Origin: Anaerolineaceae bacterium oral taxon 439
GTDB taxonomy: Bacteria; Chloroflexota; Anaerolineae; Anaerolineales; Anaerolineaceae
DNA: 64,000 bases
Direction of reading: 5' to 3'
NCBI GenBank assembly: GCA_001717545.1
Contig: CP017039.1
Span: forward strand, 1,674,001 to 1,738,000
Shown here: positions 34,727 through 43,125 of the stretch, piece after piece
How positions within the stretch are numbered: the first letter of the stretch is position 1
How the letters are laid out: the number at the start of each line of letters is the position of its first letter
Translations under genes and position numbers: made by a program
Notes under the pieces: generated by a model
What the model was told of the DNA's origin: nothing
Database searches by the model: none
The model's input: only the letters and a program-made list of their open reading frames with translations

Positions 34727-35653
34727 ATGAAAAAAGTTTTGATTGCGACCGTAAAACCGTTCTCGAAAGACGCGGCGAACGCGATCGTTGAAATCTTAAA
34801 AGGCGCGGGACATGAAGTCGTCCTCCTTGAAAAATACGCCGACGCGGCGCAGCTTCACGAAGCGGTCAAAGACGTCAACGCCATGATCGTCCGTTCGGAT
34901 ATTATCGACAAAGCCGTGATCGATCACGCGGAAAAACTCGAAATTATCGTCCGCGCCGGCGCCGGCTACGACTCGATCGATACCGCGTACGCCGCCGGGA
35001 AGGGGATTATCGTCGAAAACACGCCGGGGCAGAACGCCAACGCCGTGGCCGAACTCGTTCTTGGCTTAATGATCTCCCACGCGCGCAACTTCTTCGACGG
35101 AACGTCCGGAACTGAACTCAAGGGCAAGAAGCTGGGGATCCTCGGCTTCGGCGCGGTCGGTTCGCGAATCGCGGCGCTTGGTTACGGCTTCGGAATGGAC
35201 GTGTACACGTTTACCGGCGACGGCGTCTTCGCCACGATCAGCCCGGAACAGAGCTATGTCAAGGATCTGGACAGCTACGACGCGCTCTTCAAAGAATGCC
35301 AATACCTGTCCGTCAACCTGCCGCTCGACGACCTGACACGCCATTTAGTTAACTACGACCGCCTGATGATGTCGCCCAGGAACGCGACGATTATCAACTC
35401 CGCCCGCGTCGAAATTATCGACGAGGCCGGATTAGCGAAGGCGATGGCGGAACGCGCGGACCTGACGTATATTTCCGACGTTGCGCCGAAAAGCTACGCG
35501 GATCTGAAAGAAAAATTCGGCGCACGGATTTTCGCGACGCCGAAGAAATGCGGCGCGCAGACAGCCGAGGCGAATAATAACGCTGGAACCGCCGCCGCTA
35601 ACCAGATCAACAGCTTCTTCGAGACCGGGAAACCGAAGTTTAAAGTCAACTGA
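34727..35653 (+). CDS. serA: D-3-phosphoglycerate dehydrogenase, short type with Lys in place of catalytic His
   Basis: 308 residues, lacking the C-terminal regulatory (ACT/ASB) domains. It catalyses the first step of serine synthesis. The NAD-binding Rossmann motif LGILGFGAVGSR is near residue 137; VRAGAGYDSIDT and ENTPGQNANAVAEL are standard. Where most enzymes have TPHIGA, this one reads ATPKKCGAQTAEAN: the catalytic His is replaced by Lys, as in the type IIIK enzymes described from Entamoeba and Bacteroides-like lineages. Hence feedback inhibition by serine through an ACT domain is not expected. Second gene of the operon. Confidence 0.93.
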   Translation: MKKVLIATVKPFSKDAANAIVEILKGAGHEVVLLEKYADAAQLHEAVKDVNAMIVRSDIIDKAVIDHAEKLEIIVRAGAGYDSIDTAYAAGKGIIVENTPGQNANAVAELVLGLMISHARNFFDGTSGTELKGKKLGILGFGAVGSRIAALGYGFGMDVYTFTGDGVFATISPEQSYVKDLDSYDALFKECQYLSVNLPLDDLTRHLVNYDRLMMSPRNATIINSARVEIIDEAGLAKAMAERADLTYISDVAPKSYADLKEKFGARIFATPKKCGAQTAEANNNAGTAAANQINSFFETGKPKFKVN

Positions 35654-35671
35654 CTTTAATTCTGAAAAAGG

Positions 35672-35705
35672 AAACGGCGTGGGCATGATCCGCGCCGTTT
35701 TTTCA
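35672..35705 (+). terminator. Rho-independent terminator after serA
   Basis: AAACGGCG (35672-35679) and CGCCGTTT (35693-35700) with a 13-nt loop and a T-run. Confidence 0.85.
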
Positions 35706-35978
35706 TACGCGCATGCCCAGATAAAACAGCCCGAAAACCAGAATTGCAAAAATGAAACAATCCGGACATACTTATTAAAAGCATCGATCAACCGCGCTGA
35801 AATCGCCAGGATCAGAGATAAACTCAGACAAGAGACGCAATCTTTGCTCAACATTCAGGACGCGTTCAAAAAATTCATTCTCGTCAAAGACGATATCAAG
35901 CCGTGGCAGAATGAAGACGGGGTCATTGTGATGGGCGCGCTCGATTTCCTGCTGAATCCGAATAGCCTGGACTATTAA
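35679..35978 (+). CDS. Small protein of unknown function
   Basis: 99 residues in the longest form. Codon use is coding-like from about residue 25 on (helical stretch INRAEIARIRDKLRQETQSL, then FKKFILVKDDIKPWQNEDG). The only ATG (35679) lies inside the serA terminator hairpin and gives an unconvincing N-terminus, so either the true start is non-standard or the gene is a 5'-truncated remnant. Not recognised. It precedes the 36088 gene by 109 bp with a separate promoter between. Confidence 0.45.
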   Translation: MGMIRAVFSYAHAQIKQPENQNCKNETIRTYLLKASINRAEIARIRDKLRQETQSLLNIQDAFKKFILVKDDIKPWQNEDGVIVMGALDFLLNPNSLDY

Positions 35979-36046
35979 AAACAGGGCTTGACCAGCATAA
36001 GGCCTGTAGTTTTCGAGGTCATTCCGTTCGGAACCGCCGAATTCGA

Positions 36047-36052
36047 TATAAT
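36047..36052 (+). promoter_or_regulatory. -10 box for the 36088-38335 operon
   Basis: TATAAT, 35 bp before the ATG at 36088; the -35 is weak (TTCGGA lies 14 bp upstream). Confidence 0.4.
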
Positions 36053-36087
36053 CAGAGGCATCAAAGAAACGAGGCAGGGAAAAGTTC

Positions 36088-36813
36088 ATGAGCCTAATCG
36101 AAACAGCAGACCCAGTGGGCCAAGTTCTCTCCGTCGGCGACGTCGTCCGAATTTCGGATTTCGCCGCTGAATTTGAAATCGGCGGAAGCTATGACGTCTC
36201 CGGAATGAAAGGAGTCGTTACCGATCTCTTTTCCGAAGACGAGAATCAGGTCCGGGTCACGCACGCAATGATCCGCTGGACGGCGGATACGATCCGCGCG
36301 ATCCCGGAAGCCTACGTCAGCCAATGCGTTGAGAACGAGTATTGCTGGACGATGACGAACGTTCCGGCGGATCGCCTCGAAATAACCGGCGAGCCGTTCA
36401 ACGAGATCGAATGGCAATGGACCGTGAACGAAAAAGCTTCGGAATTCTTCTGGGGAGCTTCGCCGGAAGGCCGAAAACTACGGCAGCTGTTCTATGCCGC
36501 GGACCGAAAGAAAGCGATGATCCCCGCCCAAGTCGTTCTGGATTTTCTCCGTGATCAGGTCCGGCTGCCAGCGGGCGCGGTCGTCAGCTATGAATCGCCG
36601 GATCCGGAAGACGTCAAGCTGGATACCGGGACAAGAGTGGAGCTCGTGGCGTTTAATAGCGCCGATATCCGAATGAATCTCTACTGCGAGGTTGTCGAGA
36701 GCGGACGTTCTTACCTGCTGCCGCTTGAGGATCTAGAATCGACCGAAAAAAGGAGCTCGAAGAATTCGCGGCTGTTTGAGATTTATTATCTATGGGTATC
36801 GTCGCGCCTATGA
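36088..36813 (+). CDS. Conserved protein of unknown function
   Basis: 241 residues, soluble and acidic, not recognised. The N-terminal ~95 residues look like a small beta-barrel (VLSVGDVVRISDFAAEF, GMKGVVTDLFSEDENQVRVT), reminiscent of SH3-like domains. A helical middle (RKLRQLFYAADRKKAMIPAQ) and another beta-rich end follow. AGGGAA precedes the ATG. It overlaps the dus start by ATGA and is therefore the first gene of an operon with dus and a cysteine-cluster protein. Confidence 0.7.
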   Translation: MSLIETADPVGQVLSVGDVVRISDFAAEFEIGGSYDVSGMKGVVTDLFSEDENQVRVTHAMIRWTADTIRAIPEAYVSQCVENEYCWTMTNVPADRLEITGEPFNEIEWQWTVNEKASEFFWGASPEGRKLRQLFYAADRKKAMIPAQVVLDFLRDQVRLPAGAVVSYESPDPEDVKLDTGTRVELVAFNSADIRMNLYCEVVESGRSYLLPLEDLESTEKRSSKNSRLFEIYYLWVSSRL

Positions 36814-37823
36814 CGGTTTCCCTCCGGACCCCGATTCAAATCGGGACCGTCCGCTTCGACGCGCGAATCGTTTTGGCCCCGATGGATGGGTACAGCGACC
36901 TGCCATTCCGCGTCCTGACCCGGCGACTCGGCTCTGGGGCCTCGTTCACCGAGTTTATTAACACGATCGAAGTCATGTCGAAAAATACGAAATATCAGGA
37001 CCGCTGCAGGTTTACCGACGCGGAAAAACCGGTCGCGATCCAGATTTTTGACGACGACGTCGATCGACTGATCGCGGGGGGGATTCGGATATACGAACGA
37101 TTCCGCCCGGATATCGTCGACGTCAACATGGGCTGTTCCGTCAATCATGTTTCCAACCGAGGCGCCGGCGCCGGCCTTCTCCGCCGTCCGGATAAAGTCG
37201 AACGGATTATCGCCGGACTGGTCAAAGCCCTGCCCTGTCCGATTACCGCGAAAATCCGGCTTGGCTGGGACGAGGCATCGGTCAATTATCTCGAAATCGG
37301 GAAGATCTGCGCGGATCAGGGCGCCGCGCTCGTCACGCTCCACGCCCGTACCCGCGAGCAGCTTTTCAAAGGCAAGGTCGATTGGGACGCAATCGCGGCG
37401 CTGAAATCGAGCCTGCCGATCCCGGTCTTTGGGAACGGAGACGTTCGGAGTTTCGCCGAAGCCGAACGCATGGTCGAAGAAACCGGCTGCGACGGCGTCA
37501 TGATCGGACGGGCCGCGATCGAGAACCCATGGATTTTCGCGGGCTACGACCCGGAAACCGTCCCGTTCGCGCTGTTCTACGCGACCGTCATGGATCATTA
37601 CGCTCTCGTCAAGCAGCGTTACGCGCCGGAGCGGGCGTTTATCGTCTTCCGGAAATTCGCGAAAAAATACCTGACGAAGCTGGGGACGTCAAAAGACGAA
37701 ATCCGCGGGATCCTGACAATGAAAAATCCGGATGAATTTGAAGCCGCGCTGAGCCGTCTCGCCTCGGATGACCGCCGCGGCCGCGCCCCGAGTACCGGAG
37801 CGGACGAGGAAGGCGACGGGTGA
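36810..37823 (+). CDS. dus: tRNA-dihydrouridine synthase
   Basis: 337 residues from the ATG at 36810, which overlaps the previous stop (ATGA); an in-frame ATG at 36792 is the alternative. FMN-dependent TIM-barrel enzyme that reduces uridines in tRNA. Visible motifs: LAPMDGYSDLPFR at the N-terminus, the catalytic Cys in VNMGCSVNHV, KIRLGWD, TLHARTREQLFKG, and the FMN-binding end GNGDVRS ... CDGVMIGRAAIENPW. Closest in style to DusB. Middle gene of the operon. Confidence 0.92.
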   Translation: MTVSLRTPIQIGTVRFDARIVLAPMDGYSDLPFRVLTRRLGSGASFTEFINTIEVMSKNTKYQDRCRFTDAEKPVAIQIFDDDVDRLIAGGIRIYERFRPDIVDVNMGCSVNHVSNRGAGAGLLRRPDKVERIIAGLVKALPCPITAKIRLGWDEASVNYLEIGKICADQGAALVTLHARTREQLFKGKVDWDAIAALKSSLPIPVFGNGDVRSFAEAERMVEETGCDGVMIGRAAIENPWIFAGYDPETVPFALFYATVMDHYALVKQRYAPERAFIVFRKFAKKYLTKLGTSKDEIRGILTMKNPDEFEAALSRLASDDRRGRAPSTGADEEGDG

Positions 37824-38335
37824 AGCTGCCCCAGATTTTCAGCGACGAAGAATGGGAACTGCTCTGCGATCAATGCGGCGTATGTTGCTTTTACAAAATC
37901 GAAGACGAAGATACCGAAGAAATCTTCTTTACGACGGTTTACTGCCCTTTCCTGTCGCTTCGACAGGCGCGCTGCGAAGTTTATTCTGAACGGTTCCAGC
38001 GAATGCCGAGCTGCGTCAAGATCGCGCCGGAAACGATTCGACGCCAGGCGAAATGGATGCCGGCAAGCTGCGCTTATCGCCGGATCGTCGAAAACCGCCC
38101 GCTTCCAGCCTGGCACCCGCTTTTCAGGCAACCCAGCGCGGATTCGCTCCGCCTGATCGAGAAGTTGAAGGGAATGGAGCTGACGCCGCCCGAGCCGTTC
38201 GGCGGCGAAGAGCCGAACGGAATCCGAAAGCTGAAGCGGCGCGCGAAAAAAGGACGGCCTGACGATCCGGATTTCGTCGACACGCTCATCAGCAGCGTTT
38301 TTCCGGACCCGCTTGACGAGCCGGATCAAGGCTGA
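37820..38335 (+). CDS. YcgN/YkgJ-type cysteine-cluster protein (UPF0260-like)
   Basis: 171 residues. Cysteines are arranged as CDQCGVCC near residue 16, then YCPFLS, RCEVY, MPSCVKI and a later ASCAYR, the pattern of UPF0260/YkgJ zinc- or iron-binding proteins. Function unknown. The start is GTG at 37820, overlapping the dus stop (GTGA), which shows translational coupling. The ~60-residue C-terminus is basic and proline-rich. Confidence 0.85.
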   Translation: MKLPQIFSDEEWELLCDQCGVCCFYKIEDEDTEEIFFTTVYCPFLSLRQARCEVYSERFQRMPSCVKIAPETIRRQAKWMPASCAYRRIVENRPLPAWHPLFRQPSADSLRLIEKLKGMELTPPEPFGGEEPNGIRKLKRRAKKGRPDDPDFVDTLISSVFPDPLDEPDQG

Positions 38336-38407
38336 AGCCAGACTGGATACGCTCTTTCGCCAGCGCACCAATTTCAGCGAAATCGCCCTGTTCAACGCGA
38401 ATTTCGC

Positions 38408-38413
38408 TATAAT
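38408..38413 (+). promoter_or_regulatory. -10 box before the 38.4-kb glycosyltransferase
   Basis: TATAAT. A GTG codon in frame with the gene lies exactly 7 nt downstream (38421), the spacing seen at other leaderless starts here. Confidence 0.45.
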
Positions 38414-38447
38414 ATTCGTTGTGCAAGATTTCTCCAGCGAAACGCAA

Positions 38448-39599
38448 ATGCATCCTATCCATATCGCAGCCTTTATCTCCTCCCATGGCTTCGGACACGC
38501 GTCCCGGTTGTCCGCGATCATTGAATCGATCACGTGGAAGAACCCGGCCGTTAAAATCTCAATTTTTACTGAAACGCCGCGCTGGGTCTTCGAAGATTCG
38601 CTGAGCTGTCCCTTCGCCTATCAGAAAGCCCGGACCGACGTCGGAATCGTTCAGTTGACGCCGATCGAGATGGATATTCCGGGAACGCTCCGGAAACTCG
38701 AAACGTTTATCGCCGAACTTCCGCTGAACGCGGACATGATCGCGGAAAAGCTCCGGAAGGAGGCGGTCGACTTCGTCGTCGCCGATATTTCGCCGCTCGG
38801 GATCGTCAGCGCGAACCGGGCGGGAATCCCGGTACTCCTCCTTGAAAATTTTACCTGGGACTGGATTTACGAACCGTTCTCCCGAAAATACCCACGCTTC
38901 ACGGAAATTTCCGCCGCGATGAAACGCATTTTTGAATCCGCTTCGATTCACGGCCAATATCTTCCCGCCTGCGTACCGAGCGAGAGCTGCGACTTCGAGC
39001 TTCCGCCGGTCAGCCGGAAACCGCGGACTTCCGCCGACGCAGTGCGTCAAAGGTTAGGCGTTCGGCCAGACGAGAAATTAGCGATCGTAGCGATGGGCGG
39101 AATTCCCGCCGAATACCGAACGCTGGAGCGGATCCGGAGCGCCTATCCGGACGTCGTTTTCGCCTTTACCGGGATTTTCCCGGAAATGAGCCGGAAAAAT
39201 AATGTGCTGCAAATTCCGCATCATTCCGATTTCTTTCATCCGGATTTGGTTCAGGCCGCTGATTTCGTATTCGGGAAAGTCGGCTACAGTACCTACAGCG
39301 AAATTTACAACCTGCAAAAGCCGTTCGCGTACCTGATCCGTTCAGACTTCCGCGAATCGTCTGTCTTGAAAGAAGCGCTGACCGCCCTCCCGTCCGCGTT
39401 CGAAATCGATCAGCTTTCCTTCAACAACTTCGTTTTCGATCCATGGTTAGAAAAGATGGCGTCCTGCGCGAAGAACCCCGTCGCGACGAACGGCTGCGAC
39501 ATCGCCGCGGATAATATCCTGTATTTTATTCGGTCGGGAAAACCGCGTCCGGTTCTATCGCCGTGCGCACTGGACGGGCTGCGCCGGTCGTCAATTTGA
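38448..39599 (+). CDS. Predicted GT-B glycosyltransferase
   Basis: About 383 residues from the ATG at 38448 (MHPIHIAAFISSHGFGHASR). The N-terminal glycine/histidine loop HGFGHASR, the second Rossmann domain starting at LAIVAMGGIPAEY, and the FVFGKVGYSTYSEI nucleotide-binding region are typical of MurG-like/UDP-glycosyltransferases and of the N-terminal domain of L-arabinokinases. Substrates unknown. GTG at 38421, directly behind a TATAAT, would add nine residues and make a leaderless start. The last 74 bp overlap the convergent yigZ gene. Confidence 0.8.
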   Translation: MHPIHIAAFISSHGFGHASRLSAIIESITWKNPAVKISIFTETPRWVFEDSLSCPFAYQKARTDVGIVQLTPIEMDIPGTLRKLETFIAELPLNADMIAEKLRKEAVDFVVADISPLGIVSANRAGIPVLLLENFTWDWIYEPFSRKYPRFTEISAAMKRIFESASIHGQYLPACVPSESCDFELPPVSRKPRTSADAVRQRLGVRPDEKLAIVAMGGIPAEYRTLERIRSAYPDVVFAFTGIFPEMSRKNNVLQIPHHSDFFHPDLVQAADFVFGKVGYSTYSEIYNLQKPFAYLIRSDFRESSVLKEALTALPSAFEIDQLSFNNFVFDPWLEKMASCAKNPVATNGCDIAADNILYFIRSGKPRPVLSPCALDGLRRSSI

Positions 39600-40152
39600 C
39601 GACCGCGTTCTCGAACGCCGGAAAAACCTGAGTCAGGATCCGGCCGCTGAGCCGAACCCGGTCGGTAAACGTCTCGGCGAGCGTCTGGACCCGGTAATCC
39701 GCCGCAATCAGGAGATAGCGATCGTACAGCCCGTAAGGAAGATCGAGCGAAAAAACGGTCGCGGATTTCAGCTCGCCGCGCTTTGTTCGTTCCAGAACCG
39801 CCTTACCGGCATCTCCATATGCGCGAACCAGACCGCCGACGCCTAATTTTGTCCCGCCAAAATAACGCGTTACGACAATCGCCGCGTCGCCGAGCCCGCT
39901 GCCCTGTAAAACGGCCAGGAGCGGCCGCCCCGACGATCCTGACGGCTCGCCGTCATCCGAACAGAACGCCATCGTCGAATTGCCATGCCCGATCAGATAC
40001 GCCGGGACGTTATGCGTCGCGTCGGCGTACTTCTCTCTCATCTCATAAATAAACGCCCGAGCCGCTTCACTCGTCCGGACAGGTCCGATCGTCGCGATGA
40101 AGCGCGAATTGACGACTGTAAGCTCCGCTTCCGCCCGCTCAAGCGGAATCAT
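39526..40152 (-). CDS. yigZ: YigZ/IMPACT family protein
   Basis: 208 residues, the normal length. Signatures: NSRFIATIGPV near the N-terminus, ATHNVPAYLIG, SDDGEPSGSSGRPLL near residue 67, and VVTRYFGGTKLGVGGLVRAYG. The family has an RNase PH/EF-G-like fold and is linked to translation control; the exact role in bacteria is unclear. The ATG at 40152 is chosen by homology; the open frame continues upstream through the next gene as a shadow. The C-terminus overlaps the convergent glycosyltransferase by 74 bp. Confidence 0.9.
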   Translation of the reverse strand: MIPLERAEAELTVVNSRFIATIGPVRTSEAARAFIYEMREKYADATHNVPAYLIGHGNSTMAFCSDDGEPSGSSGRPLLAVLQGSGLGDAAIVVTRYFGGTKLGVGGLVRAYGDAGKAVLERTKRGELKSATVFSLDLPYGLYDRYLLIAADYRVQTLAETFTDRVRLSGRILTQVFPAFENAVVKLTTGAARPVRTAIEPDAVFPTE

Positions 40153-40223
40153 CCGGCGAGCCTCGCAGGGACCGTTTTCCGCCGGCGCTTTCTGTAGCGG
40201 TCGCTTTTTCGCCACCGTCCGCC

Positions 40224-40649
40224 CTATCCTTCGCGCGATCCGGAAATAAGCCGTTCCCAGCTTCCGACCCAGGGTTTTCCCAAACGATGATGCTCGGAAA
40301 CGGTCGTATCCGAAAGCGCCTGCCCTAGGCTGACGAGGTCCGGAATTAATCCGGCGACGTCCTGCGCGAGGACCTTCGGGCGGATCCGTTCGGCTAAAAT
40401 CGAGGCCCAGCTCCATTCCCGTCGGAACTGATCGGCTTTCAGCCAATAATCCCGTTTTTCCCAGGCTTCGACCGACAAATCGATCGTTTCGGTAATCCGA
40501 TCCAGCGAAAGCAGGATATAAGCGATCAGGTCCCGCGCGCTGTCGTCAACTTCGCGCTGCCGCATAAGTTCCCGAATTGCCAACGCCATGCCCTTTTTCA
40601 ACCGGGCCCGTTCCGTCCGGACGCTATCGGTAGCGATAACTCTTCCCAT
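40224..40649 (-). CDS. Conserved helical protein of unknown function
   Basis: 141 residues, almost entirely alpha-helical (MALAIRELMRQREVDDSARD, LIAYILLSLDRITETIDLSV, WEKRDYWLKADQFRREWSWA). Not recognised. AGAGGTGA lies 7 bp before the ATG, and a strong TTGGAC-17-TATAAT promoter lies upstream. It is followed after 71 bp by yigZ and probably shares its transcript. Confidence 0.75.
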   Translation of the reverse strand: MGRVIATDSVRTERARLKKGMALAIRELMRQREVDDSARDLIAYILLSLDRITETIDLSVEAWEKRDYWLKADQFRREWSWASILAERIRPKVLAQDVAGLIPDLVSLGQALSDTTVSEHHRLGKPWVGSWERLISGSREG

Positions 40650-40687
40650 TTATTTCACCTCTGTAATACGCTGCCATCATCGGCTTT

Positions 40688-40716
40688 ATTATATTGTATA
40701 AGGTTTCGCCGTCCAA
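40688..40716 (-). promoter_or_regulatory. Promoter for the 40224-40649 gene and yigZ
   Basis: On the minus strand, TTGGAC (40711-40716), 17-bp spacer, TATAAT (40688-40693). Confidence 0.75.
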
Positions 40717-40778
40717 ACTTTTCGGGAGAATCGGCCCGGCCGCGCCGATATCCGTTAAAATCTATATCGGAATTTTCT

Positions 40779-42272
40779 ATGTCAAAAGCTACTCGGATCG
40801 GTTTGATTTTTCTGGCCTGCTCGCTGCTCTTCATGTCAGGGTTGCTTTTCATCCTTGCACGCTCCCGTTTTGATCAGGGCTGCGCAGAGCTGCCGGACGG
40901 CTCCACGATCGGCGCATATTCGATCGCCGGGCTTACCGACGAACAGATCGTCGAGGGATCAGAAGCGATTTACAATTCGCCGATTGCGGTCAGCTATCTT
41001 GAAAACGAGATTCAGCTTTCCGCGCCTGAGATCGGGCTGACGCTGGTCGATTCGGACGCGATCCGCCGCGATCTTCAGGCCGCCCGATCGAAACAATGCA
41101 GCCGGGGGGCGTTTCTGAACAGCCTCTTCGGCAAGAATGCCGCCGAGCCGGTTCATATCGAGATTCGCTGCAGCGCGGAAAAAGAGCCGGTTCGTTCCTG
41201 GCTCGAACGCGAAATCGTTCCGCGTTACGACAGCGAACCGCTTTCTGCGCAGCCGAATACGGGAGGCGTCGGATTTTACCCGAGCCGGGAAGGTCGGAAA
41301 ATGAACGTCGACGCCGCCGTTGAGCGGATCGCGGAAGCCCTTTGCGCAGTTTCCGGACGCAGCGCCGCGATCCCGGTTGAAACGGTCGCCGCTCTGCCGC
41401 CAGTCCTCGATAATCTCGCGATCCAGGTTCGATCGGTGATCGACCAGCTCCAGGACGCTGGGCAAATTACCGAAGTCGTCCTGATCGACCCGAAAACGGA
41501 AACGGGTTTCGATATCGCCCGCCGGGATCGGGCCGACGTCCCGCCCGAAATTTCGTTTACCGCCGCCAGCACGATCAAAGTTCCGGTCATGATCTCTTCG
41601 TTTATCCGCATGGACGACGAACCCGACGCGCTGACAACCCGGCAGCTGACGCTGATGATTACAGAATCCAAAAATGACCAGACGGATTGGATGATGGAAA
41701 ATCATGTCGGCGGGAACCTTGCCCCGCTGACGATTACGGAAGACATGCGAAAGCTTGGGCTCGAAAACGTCTTCTTAGCCGGCTACTTTTATATGGGCGC
41801 GCCGTTGCTTCAGGACTACCGCACGCCTGCAAACAGCCGCGCCGATATCGACCTGAAGCCCGACCGCTATAACCAGACGACCGCGTCGGATATGGCGAAG
41901 CTGATGGAAGGATTGTACCGCTGCGCCGAAAACGGAACCGGGTTGCTGATTGAGGCCTTTCCGGAAGCGTTAACCCAGCGGGAATGCGGCACGATGATTG
42001 ACCTGCTGAAAAATAATAAACTTCCCTACCTGATTACCGCCGGGATTCCCGACTCCGTCGAAATCGCGCATAAACACGGTTGGATCGAGGAGAGCGACGG
42101 CCTGTTGCATACGATGAGCAATATTGCGATCGTTTTTTCCCCGAACGGTGATTACATACTCAGTATTTACACCTGGCACCCGACCAATCTTGTATTCGAA
42201 AACGGGAACCGCCTGTTCTCCGCGATTTCGAACGCCGTCTATAATTACTTCAATCCGAACCTTGAACGATAG
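40779..42272 (+). CDS. Membrane-anchored class A beta-lactamase/PBP-like serine hydrolase
   Basis: 497 residues: one N-terminal membrane helix (IGLIFLACSLLFMSGLLFIL), an extracellular ~200-residue N-terminal region, and a C-terminal serine beta-lactamase-like domain. The catalytic S-x-x-K is in TAASTIKVPVM near residue 267. ESKNDQTDWM may serve as the SxN-like motif, and AHKHGW replaces the usual KTG. The changed third motif argues against a classical lactamase; a transpeptidase-like or esterase role at the cell wall is possible. A TAAAAT 17 bp before the ATG is a weak -10. Confidence 0.8.
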   Translation: MSKATRIGLIFLACSLLFMSGLLFILARSRFDQGCAELPDGSTIGAYSIAGLTDEQIVEGSEAIYNSPIAVSYLENEIQLSAPEIGLTLVDSDAIRRDLQAARSKQCSRGAFLNSLFGKNAAEPVHIEIRCSAEKEPVRSWLEREIVPRYDSEPLSAQPNTGGVGFYPSREGRKMNVDAAVERIAEALCAVSGRSAAIPVETVAALPPVLDNLAIQVRSVIDQLQDAGQITEVVLIDPKTETGFDIARRDRADVPPEISFTAASTIKVPVMISSFIRMDDEPDALTTRQLTLMITESKNDQTDWMMENHVGGNLAPLTITEDMRKLGLENVFLAGYFYMGAPLLQDYRTPANSRADIDLKPDRYNQTTASDMAKLMEGLYRCAENGTGLLIEAFPEALTQRECGTMIDLLKNNKLPYLITAGIPDSVEIAHKHGWIEESDGLLHTMSNIAIVFSPNGDYILSIYTWHPTNLVFENGNRLFSAISNAVYNYFNPNLER

Positions 42273-42327
42273 GGAACCAGCCTGCGGAACAGACGCGGGC
42301 AGTCCAAATTCCACAAGATCAGTTTCC

Positions 42328-42984
42328 TTAAACGTATTCTTTTAAATTATGCTCGACGGCGTAAGCCGCCGCCTCGGCGCGATTGCTTGTCCCCAGCTTC
42401 GACAGGATACTGCTGACGTAATTGCGGACCGTCCCCTCGCCGAGAAACAGCGACTTCGCAATTTCCCGGTTCGTCTTTCCTTCGGAAACCAGCATCAGGA
42501 CATGCTTTTCCTGCTGGGAAAGGACGGCGAACGCCGAAGCCTCCTCTTCTTTGACCGCGCGCCGTACTTCCTGGAAAACCCGCTGCGTGACCATGGGGTC
42601 CAAAAGCGCCGCGTCGCCGCGCGCGACCGAATTCAGCGACCGGATCAGGTCCTCGCTGCTGATCTGTTTCAACAGGTAGCCTGAAGCGCCGGCCCGGATC
42701 GCCGCGAACAGCATTTCATCCTCCGCATATGACGTCAGCATGACAACCTTCACGTCCTTGTTTTTCTGGGTAATCTCTTCGCAAGCCTCGATCCCGGACA
42801 TCCCCGGCAGACGAATATCCATTAAAACAATATCAGGCATGATCTCAGCGGTTAATTCAATCGACTCTCGCGCGTTGCTGGCCTCTCCGACAACCTCAAA
42901 GCCCTCGCTTTGGTTCAGTAAGGCTCGAATCCCTAATCGTACGACTTCATGATCATCTACGAGGAGAACACGTAATTTATCCAT
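42328..42984 (-). CDS. NarL/FixJ-family response regulator (orphan)
   Basis: 218 residues from the ATG at 42984 (MDKLRVLLVDD), preceded by GGGAGCGG. Receiver domain with the acidic pair VDDH, phospho-acceptor Asp in DIVLMDIRLPG near residue 54, and the conserved Lys in LLKQI. The C-terminal LuxR-type helix-turn-helix is complete (LSQQEKHVLMLVSEGKTNRE, IAKSLFLGEGTVRNYVSSIL). No histidine kinase gene is adjacent. The upstream region has four TGTCA/TGACA elements with 22-16-22 bp spacing that could be its own binding sites. Confidence 0.92.
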   Translation of the reverse strand: MDKLRVLLVDDHEVVRLGIRALLNQSEGFEVVGEASNARESIELTAEIMPDIVLMDIRLPGMSGIEACEEITQKNKDVKVVMLTSYAEDEMLFAAIRAGASGYLLKQISSEDLIRSLNSVARGDAALLDPMVTQRVFQEVRRAVKEEEASAFAVLSQQEKHVLMLVSEGKTNREIAKSLFLGEGTVRNYVSSILSKLGTSNRAEAAAYAVEHNLKEYV

Positions 42985-43125
42985 AAAATTTTCCGCTCCC
43001 TTTAAGCATGTTTCCATATCTGTCATCATTCTTTTTTACAAATGTCACTTTCAGACCATGTCAAATGTTTTAAAATAACCTGACAAGTTTCATTGTAATC
43101 GAATTACTTTTGTAAGGCAATAAAA
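42985..43125. promoter_or_regulatory. Divergent regulatory region with spaced TGTCA repeats
   Basis: TGTCA at 43021, 43043 and 43059, and its reverse complement TGACA at 43081: starts spaced 22, 16 and 22 bp. On the minus strand a TTGACA overlaps the third element (43059-43064) and could be the -35 of the response-regulator gene. Confidence 0.4.
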
